Source: Portulaca oleracea (lineage: Eukaryota; Streptophyta; Magnoliopsida; Caryophyllales; Portulacaceae). From it: DNA of 64,000 nt. The translations under genes were made by a program, and so were the position numbers. Location of the stretch: NCBI GenBank assembly GCA_029582165.1, contig CM055869.1:7720425-7784424 (forward strand), given 5' to 3'. Below the pieces are notes generated by a model that saw nothing but the letters and a program-made list of their open reading frames with translations, had not been told where the DNA came from and did not search any database. This document shows, one piece after another, positions 52,480 through 63,692 of the stretch (within the stretch, counting starts at the first letter, position 1; the number at the start of each line of letters is the position of its first letter).

Positions 52480-55150
52480 CTCAGACGCCACCGAGGCGGA
52501 TAAGTGCAACACTTGATGCTGCTGCATTAAGCCAAGAGTGTTCTGGAACCTGCCACTCTTGATTACCTCCAGGCCACCCCTGTGGAGCAGGCCAAGAAGT
52601 TCTTACTACGGGCTCTGGGACAGGCCATCCCGACCATTCCTGAGTTGGTGTTCCCCATCCAGACGTTCGAGGCTGCTCCAAACCTCCTTGCGAAGGAGTA
52701 ACGGGTACAACGGGTTGAGACGGAAGCACTGATGAGGCGTCATCTGCGAGGGCACGGTTATACCCCGCAGATGCACGAATCAACTGCGAAGCACCACGAG
52801 AGATCGACCGCCACAAAGGAAGTGCCATAACCTAAATCCACGATCGGTGCAGAGGCGAGGAACATACCGGGCATTCCATAAAGTGCTGGGCAAAGGATGA
52901 GAGGGTTGACGCCTAGACCCCGAATGATGAGACTCTGAAGGAGTACCTAAATGCAGTGAAATGCCTTCTTGCTCGCCGCACGCAGCTCCACCAACAGCGC
53001 TAGACTCGGAGCATGTCTCCACCACGGTCAGGGTGCCGCCGAAGGCCGCGGCTCGGAATTCATGATCATGAGACCTCACCTGACGCTCGTGCTCACCTAA
53101 AGACATGGAGGATATGCTGTTCTCCACAGAACGCTGATAGTCATGGCCGAAACCCGTGTCTCCATAATGGGAACTGGTCGAATGGCTATCTTCAAGCAAG
53201 ATACCTTTCCCACGGTCATCATGAGCCGGCATGCCCGTGCTCCGCCTACTCCTCTCCCCGTGCCTTCGGAGAACAGTTTCACTCCCATAAGACCGCCTTG
53301 CGTCGGCCATAAAGGAAGAATGTCGAGGAGGATCAATCCGCTCCGATCGGCCACGAGGCACGTGCGCATCTGAATGGCGAGGAGGATCCACAGGACGAGA
53401 CTGTGCATCATCATCCACGTTTGCATCCCGACCACGTAACTGCCAAGGTCTTTCTCGCGAGCCCATTTAAGTGTGAAGTAATTTTTGAGAAAGCCTTTGC
53501 TTGCTTCCATCGCCATCGCAGAATGAAGAAAATCGGTCAAAGTTTGAGCAAATTTCAAGTAGCGAAAAAGGGAATCACCTACCGGCTTTCCCAGGATCTT
53601 CTCTAATTCCGGTTTGATGTCTTCACTAGTCGCCCTCGGGTAGCCGCAAACTGTGTCCCCAGAGTTGCTCTGGCTCCTCTCGTCATCCTTGCAATAGGGC
53701 CCCAACTACAACAAACAAGGAATTGGTCATATTAGGCGATAATGGAAGGGACATAAAAAGAGTAAATAGAGGTCTTCTTCACCACCTTTCTGAAGGCTAG
53801 GCGGTCCCGATATAGTTCCCATTCCTCCCAGAATTGGTCGGGCGATGCCATCGATGCATGATTGGTATACCAAGAACCACTCTTAGCTGCTACAAACGCC
53901 TCGGCATGCAAGGCTCGCGGATCGTTCATGGTCTCAAGAGGGTCTAATGGTATTATCCACCTTTCATGGCCCAGGGTTTGCCTCGTAAACCTCTCACCAA
54001 GACTCCAGACCCAACCGGACGGGCTCTCCATCACCAAGCGCAGGGTACTATCCTTATGCGCCGCATTTCGTGAGGGGATAAAATCTTGCGGAATATTGAA
54101 GCCAACCCAGGCATTCCAACTGACGTCATCCTGCACAAGTAAAGGAAACATGAGCATCAAAGAAATGTAAGAGAGATTACATGAAAAATGTACCTCTTCG
54201 AGGTGATCCAAAATGCGGCGCAATTCATCCAAGCTCCCAAATGGTTTCTTCTTTTGCTCGAGGTAGTTTTTGTGCCACCGTTCTGCTGCTGGCACTGTTT
54301 GGGCGTGTCGGGTAGGGATAGTGAATCCCTTAATATACTCGTACCCCCATACCTGCAAGTACGTCAATACCAAGACTCACGATATAGGAAAAGAGAGAAA
54401 AGCATGTAAAAGAGAAGCGTCTCGAAGATTACCTCGAGCACCTTCCACATGCTCGGGCCGCTCATCTCCCGCAGACTCTCTGGTGCGAAGAATGGGTCCA
54501 CATCAGTACCAGGCCGTACATCAATGCGAAGCCAGCGAATGATGTTAGCATAAGCAGCTTTAGCCCAGTTCCGATGAATGACCTGCTCTAGATCAAGGAG
54601 GTTTTTCATCCAGGTCAAGTAAACATCGTCTCCTTGGTTGGCAAACATCGTGGCAGAGATGAAGTATGCCAGGAAAATGAAGCGACGCTGAAACTCATCC
54701 ATATGAGTGAAGTCGGCGGAAGTGATGACAACCTCGAAGGAACCATAAGAAAGCTTCATCTTTCGACCAAATCGGCGTCGTTCGAGCACAGGCTCTAATA
54801 GTTCCATCACCTGGTCCGGCACAACAGGGTCGAATTCGACATCTTGACCGCCCCAGCGTAGCCCGGTAATCATCACAAAGTCGACAGGGGTTACGGCCAT
54901 TTCTCCTACAGGGAGGTGGAAGGTGTTGGTGGAATCCCAGAATCTCTCCGCATGACGACGCCTCACCATGGTGTACAAGGTTCCCAGGCCTTGACACATT
55001 TCCAGAAGAGGTCGAATCCTGACTCTTCTAAAAGTGTAAGCGCCCAGTTATCTTCTGCAAAATGCTCGACCACCTTGATCGGCTTCCGCATATTGCCACC
55101 AGTTCTAAGGGAGTCTTCCTGAGGATCCACCACAAAAGTTAAAAAAAAAA
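52480..55150 (-). pseudogene. Plant mobile domain (PMD) gene, antisense inside the retrotransposon
   Basis: Minus-strand exons with GT-AG borders: about 55150-54433, 54352-54194, 54130-53786, 53705 onward to about 52480. The first encodes LLEESGFDLFW, then after a 1-bp frame break near 55000 RRHAERFWDSTNTFHLPVGE, MAVTPVDFVMITGLRWGG and WAKAAYANIIRWLRIDV. This is the MAIN/MAIL-type plant mobile (aminotransferase-like) domain, known in Arabidopsis silencing factors and in several transposon classes. Exons 2-3 give VWGYEYIKGFTIPTR, WIIPLDPLETMNDP and WEEWELYRDRLAFRK. The last part is low-complexity (Arg/Ser/His-rich, then Pro/Trp-rich WPAPQGWPGG) and needs at least one frame change near 53460. 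It is oriented against the LTRs, so it is an antisense extra gene. The frame breaks suggest decay or sequencing error. Confidence 0.72.
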
Positions 55151-55159
55151 AAAACAAGT

Positions 55160-57200
55160 CCCTGCGGCAACCTATCTGGCGATCCCTAATTTAGCAAAAG
55201 CTAAATTGAGCTTCCACTAAATTAGGGGGGCTAAAAGAAAAGGAACAAAAAAAATCATTCGGCCCACCCAAGGAAATGAGGGTTGGGCCTCGCTGTTTTC
55301 GGCCCACCCGAGGAGAACGCAGCCGGGTTCTTGCAAAAGAACGCAGGTTGGGCCTTGCTTCTTTTCGGCCCACCCAAGAAAAGAGGTTGGGCCCCGCTGT
55401 TTTCGGCCCAATCAAAGTGAACGCGGACGGGCTCCTTGTGCAAAGTTTGGGCCGCATCAGCCCAACTCAAGGAAAGTGGGCTGGGTCATATGTGGGAACT
55501 CAGACGGGTTCTACAGCTAAAATTGGGCCTCGTTTTTTCGGCCCAGCCATATGTGGGAACCAGGAACGCAGACGGGTTCCTCAAAAGGGTTCTCCTTTCG
55601 GCCTCGCTGTTTGGGCCTCTCTTTTCGGCCCAGGAAAAAATGGGCCGCTCACTTATACGAAGAACACAGACGGGTTCGTCTGCGTTTGGGCCTCGCTTTT
55701 GGCCCACCATGAACGCAGACGGGTTCCTCAAAAGGGTTCTCCTTTCGGCCTCGCTGTTTGGGCCTCTCTTTTTGGCCCAGAAAAAAAATGGGCCGCTCAC
55801 TTAGTACAAGCCAGACGGGTTCGGCCTCGCTGTTTGGGCCTCTCTTTTCGGCCCAGGAAAAAATGGGCCGCTCGCTTATACCTTGAACGCAGACGGGTTC
55901 CTAATGAGGGTTGGGCCTTGTGTTTTTCGGCCCATCCATTTGAACGTAGACGGGTTCTTAAGTTGGGCCTCACTTTTTTTTTCAGCCCACCCAAGGCTAA
56001 CGCAGACGGGCACAGGTTTGAGCCTTGTTCTAATAACCAGGAACCCAGACGGGTTCTATTTGGGCCTTTTCGTCTAATTGCAGCCTATCATCTAATTACG
56101 GGATGGATTTGGGCCGAAACTGAGACGGGTTTTCACTATACGTTCCATTCGAAAAGGAATCGGCCTATCATCCTCGGTTCTCTAAAGCTCGATTTGAACA
56201 ATACGGGTAATTGATATAAATTACTTCAACAATATTAGCTAAATCAACAAGCTAGAATTAAACATTTCTACTTGCAAATTTATGCTATAATTAAAGAGCA
56301 GAGTCAGGAAAAAGACATTACCCGGACAGGTGAATGCTTGTGCCATACATGATTCCACGGTTCAGGCACCAATATGGACGGTTCCCAACCCGGCCTGGGA
56401 GTCCATGCTCGCCGGGAGGACATTTCATGTGCCCAGTTTGTTGCATGGGGTTGAACGGGCGGATCCCTAACTTTCCTAACCATTGCTTCCTAATTAGTGA
56501 ATGAAGGATTTCTTTGAGTAAGGAATGGAAGTGAAGAGTGAGATGTGTGATTGAGGGTGTGAAGAGGCCCCTTTTTATAAGAGAATTGGATGCATGCACA
56601 CCACACAAGTGGCCAAGCGGCGGGTCACAGCAGCAAGATAATGGAGAGCATGCATTGGCCGAAAATCTATCCTAAAATCTATCCATGCATTGGCCGAAAA
56701 AAAAAAAGAAAAAAGAGAAAGAGTTAGGCCAGACGGGTTCCCGGCGCATAATACCGGCCCAAGAAACATGCCTCGCGTTTGCAGGCCCAGTACAAGAAGA
56801 AGAGACCCCAGACGGGTTCTCTGCGCAAAGTACCGGCCCAAGAAGCAGGCCCAGTGTAAAAGAAGAAAAAAAAAGGAAAAAGAGAGAAAGGCGAGACGGG
56901 TTCTTGCGCTCCAACTGGCCCAGATGCAGGCCCAAACGCAGACGGGTTCCTGCGCTCAGTGTTGCGGCGAAACTGGGCCCTGTGTTTGCAGGCCCAGCGC
57001 AGACGGGCTTGCGGGCTTTGCAGAATATCAGACGGGCTCTTGCTTGGCCCAGAATGTCGGCCCAACGCACGCAGCCAAAGTGGGCTTTGCAATTGCAAGC
57101 CCAATTCAAGACCTCAGGCGGGTTCTTAGACCCAAAATGGGCCCAAGTTCGTCGTTCTAATTCAAGCCCAAAGCAATGGCAAACTTAAGCCCATTTCTGA
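55160..57200. repeat. Dispersed AACGCAGACGGGTTC / TTGGGCC motif region
   Basis: About seventeen GACGGG(T/C) motifs, usually as (A)ACGCAGACGGGTTC, and dozens of GGCCCA/TGGGCC hexamers alternate over 2 kb. Some larger units recur (CAAAAGGGTTCTCCTTTCGG at about 55583 and 55730). The region is upstream of the antisense PMD gene. TGGGCC is the plant site II promoter element. No coding sequence is credible. Confidence 0.8.
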
Positions 57201-57299
57201 GAACTAAAGCACAACTGACAGGTAAATTATCTGACTCGTTCTGATTTTCATATAAACTGATGCCCCCCTCCTCTGTCTCGGCAGACAACACGAGATACG

Positions 57300-60235
57300 C
57301 TCGTCGGTGCGACATAAAAAAGACGAACCCATCTTCAGCGGCCGTCATCGGGCCCTCACAATGCGATGACGCCCCTCGGTCAGCTTTACGGAAGAAACTA
57401 AGCAGGCCAACCAACATCGGCGCAGGACGAAGCTTCCAAGCGTCACCTCGGTCCGCCTCACGGCGAAATGAAGCGGATCAACCCCGGCCGGCTTTACGGA
57501 AGAAACTAAGCAGGTCAATCCATCTTCAGCGGCCGTCATCGGGCCCTCACAATGCGATGACACCCCTCGGTCAGCTTTACGGAAGAAACTAAGGCACCAA
57601 CCAACATCGACGCAGACCAAGCTTCCAAGCGTCCACTGGTCCGCTCGGCGAAATGAAGCGGATCAACCCCGACCGGCTTTACGGAAGAAACTAAGCAGGT
57701 CAACCCATCTTCAGCGGCCGTCATCGGGCCCTCACAATGCGATGACACCCCTCGGTCAGCTTTACGGAAGAAACTACGCAGACCAACCAACATCGACGCA
57801 GGACCAAGCTTCCAAGCGTCACCTCGGTCCGCCTCACGGCGAAATGAAGCGGATCAACCCCGGCCGGCTTTACGGAAGAAACTAAGCAGGTCAATCCATC
57901 TTCAGCGGCCGTCATCGGGCCCTCACAATGCGATGACACCTCGTCGACTTTACGGAAGAAACAAAGCAGACCAACCAACATCGACGCAGGACCAAGCTTC
58001 CAAGCGTCACCTCGGTCCGCCTCACGGCGAAATGAAGCGGATCAACCCCGACCGGCTTTACGGAAGAAACTAAGCAGGTCAACCCATCTTCAGCGGCCGT
58101 CATCGGGCCCTCACAATGCGATGAAACCCCTCGGTCAGCTTTACGGAAGAAACTAAGGCACTAACCAACATCGACGCAGACCAAGCTTCCAAGCGTCACT
58201 CGGTCCGCCTCACGGCGAAATGAAGCGATCAACCCCACGCTTTACGGAAGAAACTAAGCAGTCAATCCATCTTCGGCCGTCATCGCCCTCACAATGCGAT
58301 GACACCTCTCGCCTTTACGGAAGAAACTAAGCGGACGACCAACATCGACGCAGACCAAGCTTCCAAGCGTCACCTCAGTCCACTCACGGCGAAATGAAGC
58401 GGATCAACCCCACCGGCTTTACGGAAGAAACTAAGAGTCAACCCATCTTTAGCGCCGCCATCGCCCTCACAATGCGATGACACCTCGGTCGCCTTTACGG
58501 AAGAAACTAAGGCACTAACCAACATCGACGCAGACCAAGCTTCCAAGCGTCACTCGTCCGCCTCATGGCGAAATGAAGCGATCAACCCCGACCGCTTTAC
58601 GGAAGAAACTAAGGTCAACCCATCTTCCGGCCGGCCCTCACAATGCGATGACACCCTCGGTCGACTTTACGGAAGAAACTAAGCACTAACCAACATCGAC
58701 GCAGGACCAAGCTTCCAAGCGTCACCTCGGTCCACCTCACGGCGAAATGAAGCGGATCAACCCCGACCGGCTTTACGGAAGAAACTAAGCAGGTCAATCC
58801 ATCTTCAACGGCCGTCATCGGGCCCTCACAATGCGATGACACCCTTCGGTCAGCTTTACGGAAGAAACTAAGCAGGCCAACCAACATCGACGCAGGACCA
58901 AGCTTCCAAGCGTCACCTCGGTCCACCTCACGGCGAAATGAAGCGGATCAACCCCGACCGGCTTTACGGAAGAAACTAAGCAGGTCAACCCATCTTCAGC
59001 GGCCGTAATCGGGCCCTCACAATGCGATGACACCCTTCGGTCAGCTTTACGGAAGAAACTAAGCAGGCCAACCAACATCGACGCAGGACCAAGCTTCCAA
59101 GCGTCACCTCGGTCCACCTCACGGCGAAATGAAGCGGATCAACCCCGACCGGCTTTACGGAAGAAACTAAGCAGGTCAATCCATCTTCAACGGCCGTCAT
59201 CGGGCCCTCACAATGCGATGACACCCTTCGGTCAGCTTTACGGAAGAAACTAAGCAGGCCAACCAACATCGACGCAGGACCAAGCTTCCAAGCGTCACCT
59301 CGGTCCACCTCACGGCGAAATGAAGCGGATCAACCCCACCGCTTTACGGAAGAAACTAAGCAGTCAACCCATCTTCGGCCGCCACATCGGGCCCTCACAA
59401 TGCGATGACACCTCGGCCACTTTACGGAAGAAACTAAGCAGACCAACCAACATCGACGCAGGACCAAGCTTCCAAGCGTCACCTCGGTCCGCCTCACGGC
59501 GAAATGAAGCGGATCAACCCCGGCCGGCTTTACGGAAGAAACTAAGCAGGTCAATCCATCTTCAGCGGCCGTCATCGGGCCCTCACAATGCGATGACACC
59601 CCTCGGTCAGCTTTACGGAAGAAACTAAGCAGACCAACCAACATCGACGCAGGACCAAGCTTCCAAGCGCCACTGGTCCGCCTCACGCGAAATGAAGCGG
59701 ATCAACCCCACCGCTTTACGGAAGAAACTAAGCGGTCAACCCATCTTCAGCCACATCGCCGGGCCTCATAATGCGATGACACCCTGGCCGACTTTACGGA
59801 AGAAACTAAGCAGACCAACCAACATCGACGTAGGACCAAGCTTCCAAGCGTCACCTCGGTCCGCCTCACGGCGAAATGAAGCGGATCAACCCCGACCGGC
59901 TTTACGGAAGAAACTAAGCAGGTCAATCCATCTTCAGCGGCCGTCATCGGGCCCTCACAATGCGATGACACCCCTCGGTCAGCTCTACGGAAGAAACAAA
60001 GCAGACCAACCAACATCGACGCAGGACCAAGCTTCCAAGCGTCACCTCGGTCCGCCTCACGGCGAAATGAAGCGGATCAGCCCCGGCCGGCTTTACGGAA
60101 GAAACTAAGCAGGTCAATCCATCTTCAGCGGCCGTCATCGGGCCCTCACAATGCGATGACACCCCTCGGTCAGCTTTACGGAAGAAACTAAGCAGGCCAA
60201 CTAACATCGGCGCAGGACCAAGCTTCCAAGCGTCA
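57300..60235. repeat. ~187-bp tandem repeat array, about 16 units
   Basis: Landmark CGGTCAGCTTTACGGAAGAA recurs near 57379, 57567, 57753, 58135, 58849, 59039, 59230, 59606 and 60171, with decayed units between. Each unit contains two copies of GCTTTACGGAAGAAACTAAG, one followed by CAGGTCAA(C/T)CCATC and one by CAGGCCAACCAACATCG. Position just inside the 3' LTR matches hypervariable 3' regions of Ogre-type elements. Long open frames on the minus strand are by-products of the repeat. Confidence 0.95.
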
Positions 60236-60329
60236 ACCAGCTTCAGAACAGGCTTCTGATTCATATCCAAAATCATCAAGACTACTTTGATCATCGTTTT
60301 ACTCAAACTCGATCAAAGTGGGGGCTATC

Positions 60330-61437
60330 TGTAGACACCGGATTTTTGTACCATTATTAGTTTTAGTTATTTGTAAAAATAAGCTAGCTGAATAGTTTAG
60401 TAGCATGCAAACCCATCTCTTTTCTAGCCCGACAACGAGCATAATGGCCCAAATGTTACGGGCCTGAGCATAATAGCCGAAAATGAGCAGGAACCCGTCT
60501 GGGTTCCTTGGGCCTGAGCATGGCTCAGCTCGGCAGGAACCCGTCTGGGTTGCTTGGCTGAGTTCCGTCGAAGCGGCCATGATGCTAACCCTAGACGATT
60601 TTCTTCTCCCCCCATTCCACTATAAATTAAACCCTTTTCTCCCTTCCAAAAAACACACCAGGGTATGCTAGAGTATTGACACTAGCATATTCTCTCTACC
60701 TCTTCTCTCCCTTTTGCATGCTGCTTCACTAAAGGTTAGCATAGTTGATGTAAAACATGTAGTAATATATTGAATTCTTTTGTTTTTATTTTCAATATTT
60801 TGCATGATTTTAATGATAAATTTGTGAAATTCTTCCTCCCTCTTTTCTTTTTTTGCTTTAATTTAATTCTAGTAGAGTCTATTCGTTGAATAGGCGGATT
60901 TGATGATTTTAATTGTCAAATTCGTAACCTTACCCCCGAATCCATCTCTGGATTCGCAGGCTGGAGTCTGTATTTTATGGTTTGTTGTTTTTCTCCTAAA
61001 ATTCAACTGGCGACTCTATTTTCGTACTTTGGTTTTCTTTTCTTTTTTATGGTTTTTATGACCTATTTTACGGTTAGCGCAAAGGGGTAATCCGTCTTGA
61101 TTCTTTAGGAACCCGGACGGGTTCTTCACTTCTTTTTTCTTCGCCTCTCTTTTCTTTGTTTTCCGCTTCGTGGGGTTTCATAGCCAAGAACCCGTCTTGG
61201 TTCCGCAGAACTCAGACGGGTTCGTCTGCGTTTTTTCCCTTCCCTTTCTTTCGTCTCTTTCTTTCCTTTTTTTTTGTAAAGGTGAACCTCGGGCGCTAAA
61301 TTCGTTTTTAACCTGTTAACGAAAACATTCTTAAAAGTTCAACCTTATTTAAGGTTAAGCAATCCTAGTCGGCTCCCAATCATTCCTTAAGTAGCGCCGC
61401 GAAAAAAGGGTCATCGATCAATTTTTCGGGGTCTACA
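60330..61437 (+). repeat. 3' LTR of the PMD-carrying retrotransposon
   Basis: 1108 bp, nearly identical to 48402-49508, one T longer in a poly-T run. Preceded by the polypurine tract AAAGTGGGGGCT. Confidence 0.95.
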
Positions 61438-61442
61438 ACGTG

Positions 61443-62659
61443 ACATAATTATTTACATAATTTATTTCTTCGTTTGGAGTTATGAGTAATTAAGTTAGCA
61501 CTTAGGTTGGATTAGCAGCAAATTTCCGCGCGGAACCAACTTTAAACGCTAACTCACTTACTAATAACAACCAAAATCATCCAAACTCAACCTCCTTTTA
61601 TGACAACTAATTCTTGTAAACTACTCTCGATCGGAATAGTATCGATCGACTTAATCCTCTATACTAACCTATCAATTAACCAATTACCATAACCCTAAAC
61701 AAACTATTCATAATTAATTAAGTAAACGTACGTACACTAAACTATTTTTTTTAATAAATAGTTTATAATTATATTTACTACGTACGTATACGTACAAATT
61801 GAATAATAATTTATATATAATAATGTTTTTAATATTATTAACTTATTTACTAAACAAATTAAATTATAAATTCAACCAAAATTGAATATTAATAGTTTAT
61901 ATACAAACTAAATATGTATTCCTAGCTAATTGTATATTGCTAACTAATTTAATAGTTTTATACTCAATCGAAACTCATTATAATTTCCCACAAATTTATT
62001 AAGCCATATAAGTTAACATACAAAATTCGTATTACATCTTAATATTTATCATAATGCTCAACTTAAACATATTTTAATTACAAATATTATTTTTTTGCAA
62101 AGTAAATATAATTATTCATATTTATATTTACCACAAAACATAAAAAAATCCATTTTTAAATTAACATACATGCAATTAATTAAATTCAACATACAAAACA
62201 TATTTTAAATGCATTATACATGCAATTAATTAAACTAATATAAAACATGCAAACAATATTTAAATTCAATAATTCCACATTACAAACACGATTTTCACGC
62301 TTAAAATTCACATTCAACATCCAAAATATATTACAATTCATACAAATTCACTAAAACAACTCAATTTTTCAACTTATATCTACTCAACTAATATCAAACT
62401 CAACAAAAACGAAACAAACATACAAATATTCAAACTACTCGTTTTTTATCATATTTAATCTATTATTTAATCAATTTTCATAATATTAATCATAATATAA
62501 CATATCTGAAACAAAAATAACTGATAAAATTACCTGATTTTTGGTTGAATTTGCGCCGTGCACCGAGTTTCTCCTTCAAAATTCTCTCGCTTCCTCTTCC
62601 TCTTCGTCGACGAAAATGGCTGCCAATACCCCAACCCTAATTTTTTTCGGATTTAGTCA
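61443..62659. other. CACTA internal DNA, right side
   Basis: AT-rich, no gene seen. CCAAACTCAACCTCCTTTTA near 61579 repeats the sequence flanking the foldback element. Read on the minus strand this is the region between the transposon end and the TNPD gene, so it would contain the TNPD promoter. Confidence 0.6.
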
Positions 62660-62932
62660 ACATCGGCGTCTGTTATATAGGTAGGCAGACGCCTATTTTC
62701 TAGCGCTGCACTCGATGCCTGCAGAAGACAGCCGTTGCTTTTTTTTTTTTAATAACTTCGGCGTCTCTTTCCCATAAAAACAGACGCCGTTATTAAACAG
62801 CGTCTGTTTTTATGGGAAAGAGACGCCGAAATTTAATGTATTTTTTTTTAAATTTTTCTTTCCTACATTCAGCGTCTGATCTACAAAGAGACGCTAATAT
62901 TCAGACGTTTTTGGGTATATATTCTACTAGTG
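62660..62932. repeat. CACTA right terminal and subterminal repeats
   Basis: GGCGTCTGTTATATAGG, AGACGCC, GGCGTCTCTTTCCCATAA and AAACAGACGCC motifs in both orientations, then AGACGCTAATATTCAGACG and the terminus ending CTACTAGTG. These are probable TNPA-binding sites. Confidence 0.92.
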
Positions 62933-62935
62933 ACA

Positions 62936-63692
62936 TACTTTTAGTTGTGGTTCTACATGATATGGTAGGGTGAATAATAACTATTAGAAGATCGTAAAGA
63001 TCTCAAGATACTGTGATATAGAGCACAAGGAAGGTAAAAAAAATATCATTTTCATTGTACTGAATAAGCGGATTAGACTCTTTCAGTTTGAGTCGAGTTG
63101 ATCTTGCTAATTTTCAATTGTCTAGGTTCGATTTATTTCAAGCTTGGATTTAGAAAGTCTTGTTAATAACTTAGGCCCTGTTCGACAAAATTAGTGTTTT
63201 AGGTAGCGGATAGAGGTTTATGTAGCGGATAGCGGTTTAAGCAGCGGATAGCGGTTTAACTAGCGGATAGCGGATGATTATTCAAATGAAAACTGTGTTC
63301 GGTAAATTTAGCGGTTGAATTAACAGATTAATGTGAATTGACATAAAAGGATATAAATAATTTTGTAAGATAAAATTTTCAAAGGGTATTTTTTAACCGA
63401 AAAATATGAAACGCTATACCCCAAACGCTAAACGTTAACTTTATTAGCGTTCCACAAAACGCTCCTAGTAACGCTAAACGCTTCTCAAAACGCTAGCTTA
63501 CCGAACACTAATATTTACGCAATTAGAGTTTTGACCTGGTCAAAACGCTAAACGCTACCCCAAACGCTATTGCCGAACACAGCCTTAGAAACTCCAACAA
63601 ATTTAGATCATATTTTCAAGTTGACTCAAATGTAGTACATAACAGCCACACATTGAATCAAAATCCTTTTGAATGAGAACTAAGAAGTCTTA
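62936..63692. repeat. Paralogous flank block matching 22.76-27.0 kb
   Basis: TTCTACATGATATGGTAGGG, AAAGATCTCAAGATACTGTG and TTTAGATCATATTTTCAAGT recur in the same order at 22778, 26449 and 26645, where Helitron 2, a Stowaway and a family C MITE have been added. It continues on both sides of the 63174-63584 MITE. Confidence 0.85.
63174..63584. mobile_element. Harbinger-like MITE (family D)
   Basis: Ends GGCCCTGTTCGACAAAATTA and the reverse complement of TTGCCGAACACAGCC. TTA flanks both sides (63171-63173 and 63585-63587). Interior full of AACGCTA. The duplicated block near 26617-26640 lacks it. Confidence 0.88.

Larger units (their letters stand above)
48402..61437 (+). mobile_element. 13 kb LTR retrotransposon without recognisable gag-pol (Tat/Ogre-like), nested in CACTA
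   Basis: LTRs 48402-49508 and 60330-61437 start TGTAGACACCGG and end GGGGTCTACA. ACGTG is duplicated at 48397-48401 and 61438-61442. The likely primer-binding site is TGGCGACTCCACTGGGGAC (49512-49530) and the polypurine tract AAAGTGGGGGCT (60315-60326). These signals resemble Ty3/gypsy Tat/Ogre elements as I recall them. Internally no gag, protease, RT, RNase H or integrase was recognised. It contains an antisense PMD gene, a motif-dense GC-rich region and a tandem array before the 3' LTR, as known for Ogre-type 3' regions. By eye only about 8-10 base differences separate the two LTRs, so the insertion is recent. Confidence 0.9.
39424..62932 (-). mobile_element. CACTA (En/Spm) transposon, ~23.5 kb with nested insertions
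   Basis: The left terminus CACTAGTAGAATTGGTGCCC then AAAAACGTCTG matches the reverse complement of the right terminus (CACTAGTAGAATATATACCC then AAAAACGTCTG). ACA lies directly outside both ends (39421-39423 and 62933-62935), the 3-bp target duplication of CACTA elements. Subterminal GGCGTCTG motifs repeat in both orientations. It encodes TNPA-like and TNPD-like proteins. A 13 kb LTR element and a foldback element are inserted in it; without the LTR element it is about 10.5 kb. Confidence 0.95.

Noticed and set aside
52980..53705. Plus-strand frames of 65-100 codons over the PMD gene
   Set aside because: They are shadows of the Arg/Ser-rich minus-strand tail and show no homology that I recognise.
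55276..56214. 312-codon plus-strand frame in the GGCCCA-rich region
   Set aside because: Composition follows the repeated GACGGGTTC and TTGGGCC motifs; overlapping frames on both strands are equally open and no domain is visible.
57300..60235. Many minus- and plus-strand open frames of 80-140 codons
   Set aside because: They all translate the same ~187-bp tandem repeat in different phases; start and stop follow the repeat and its indels.
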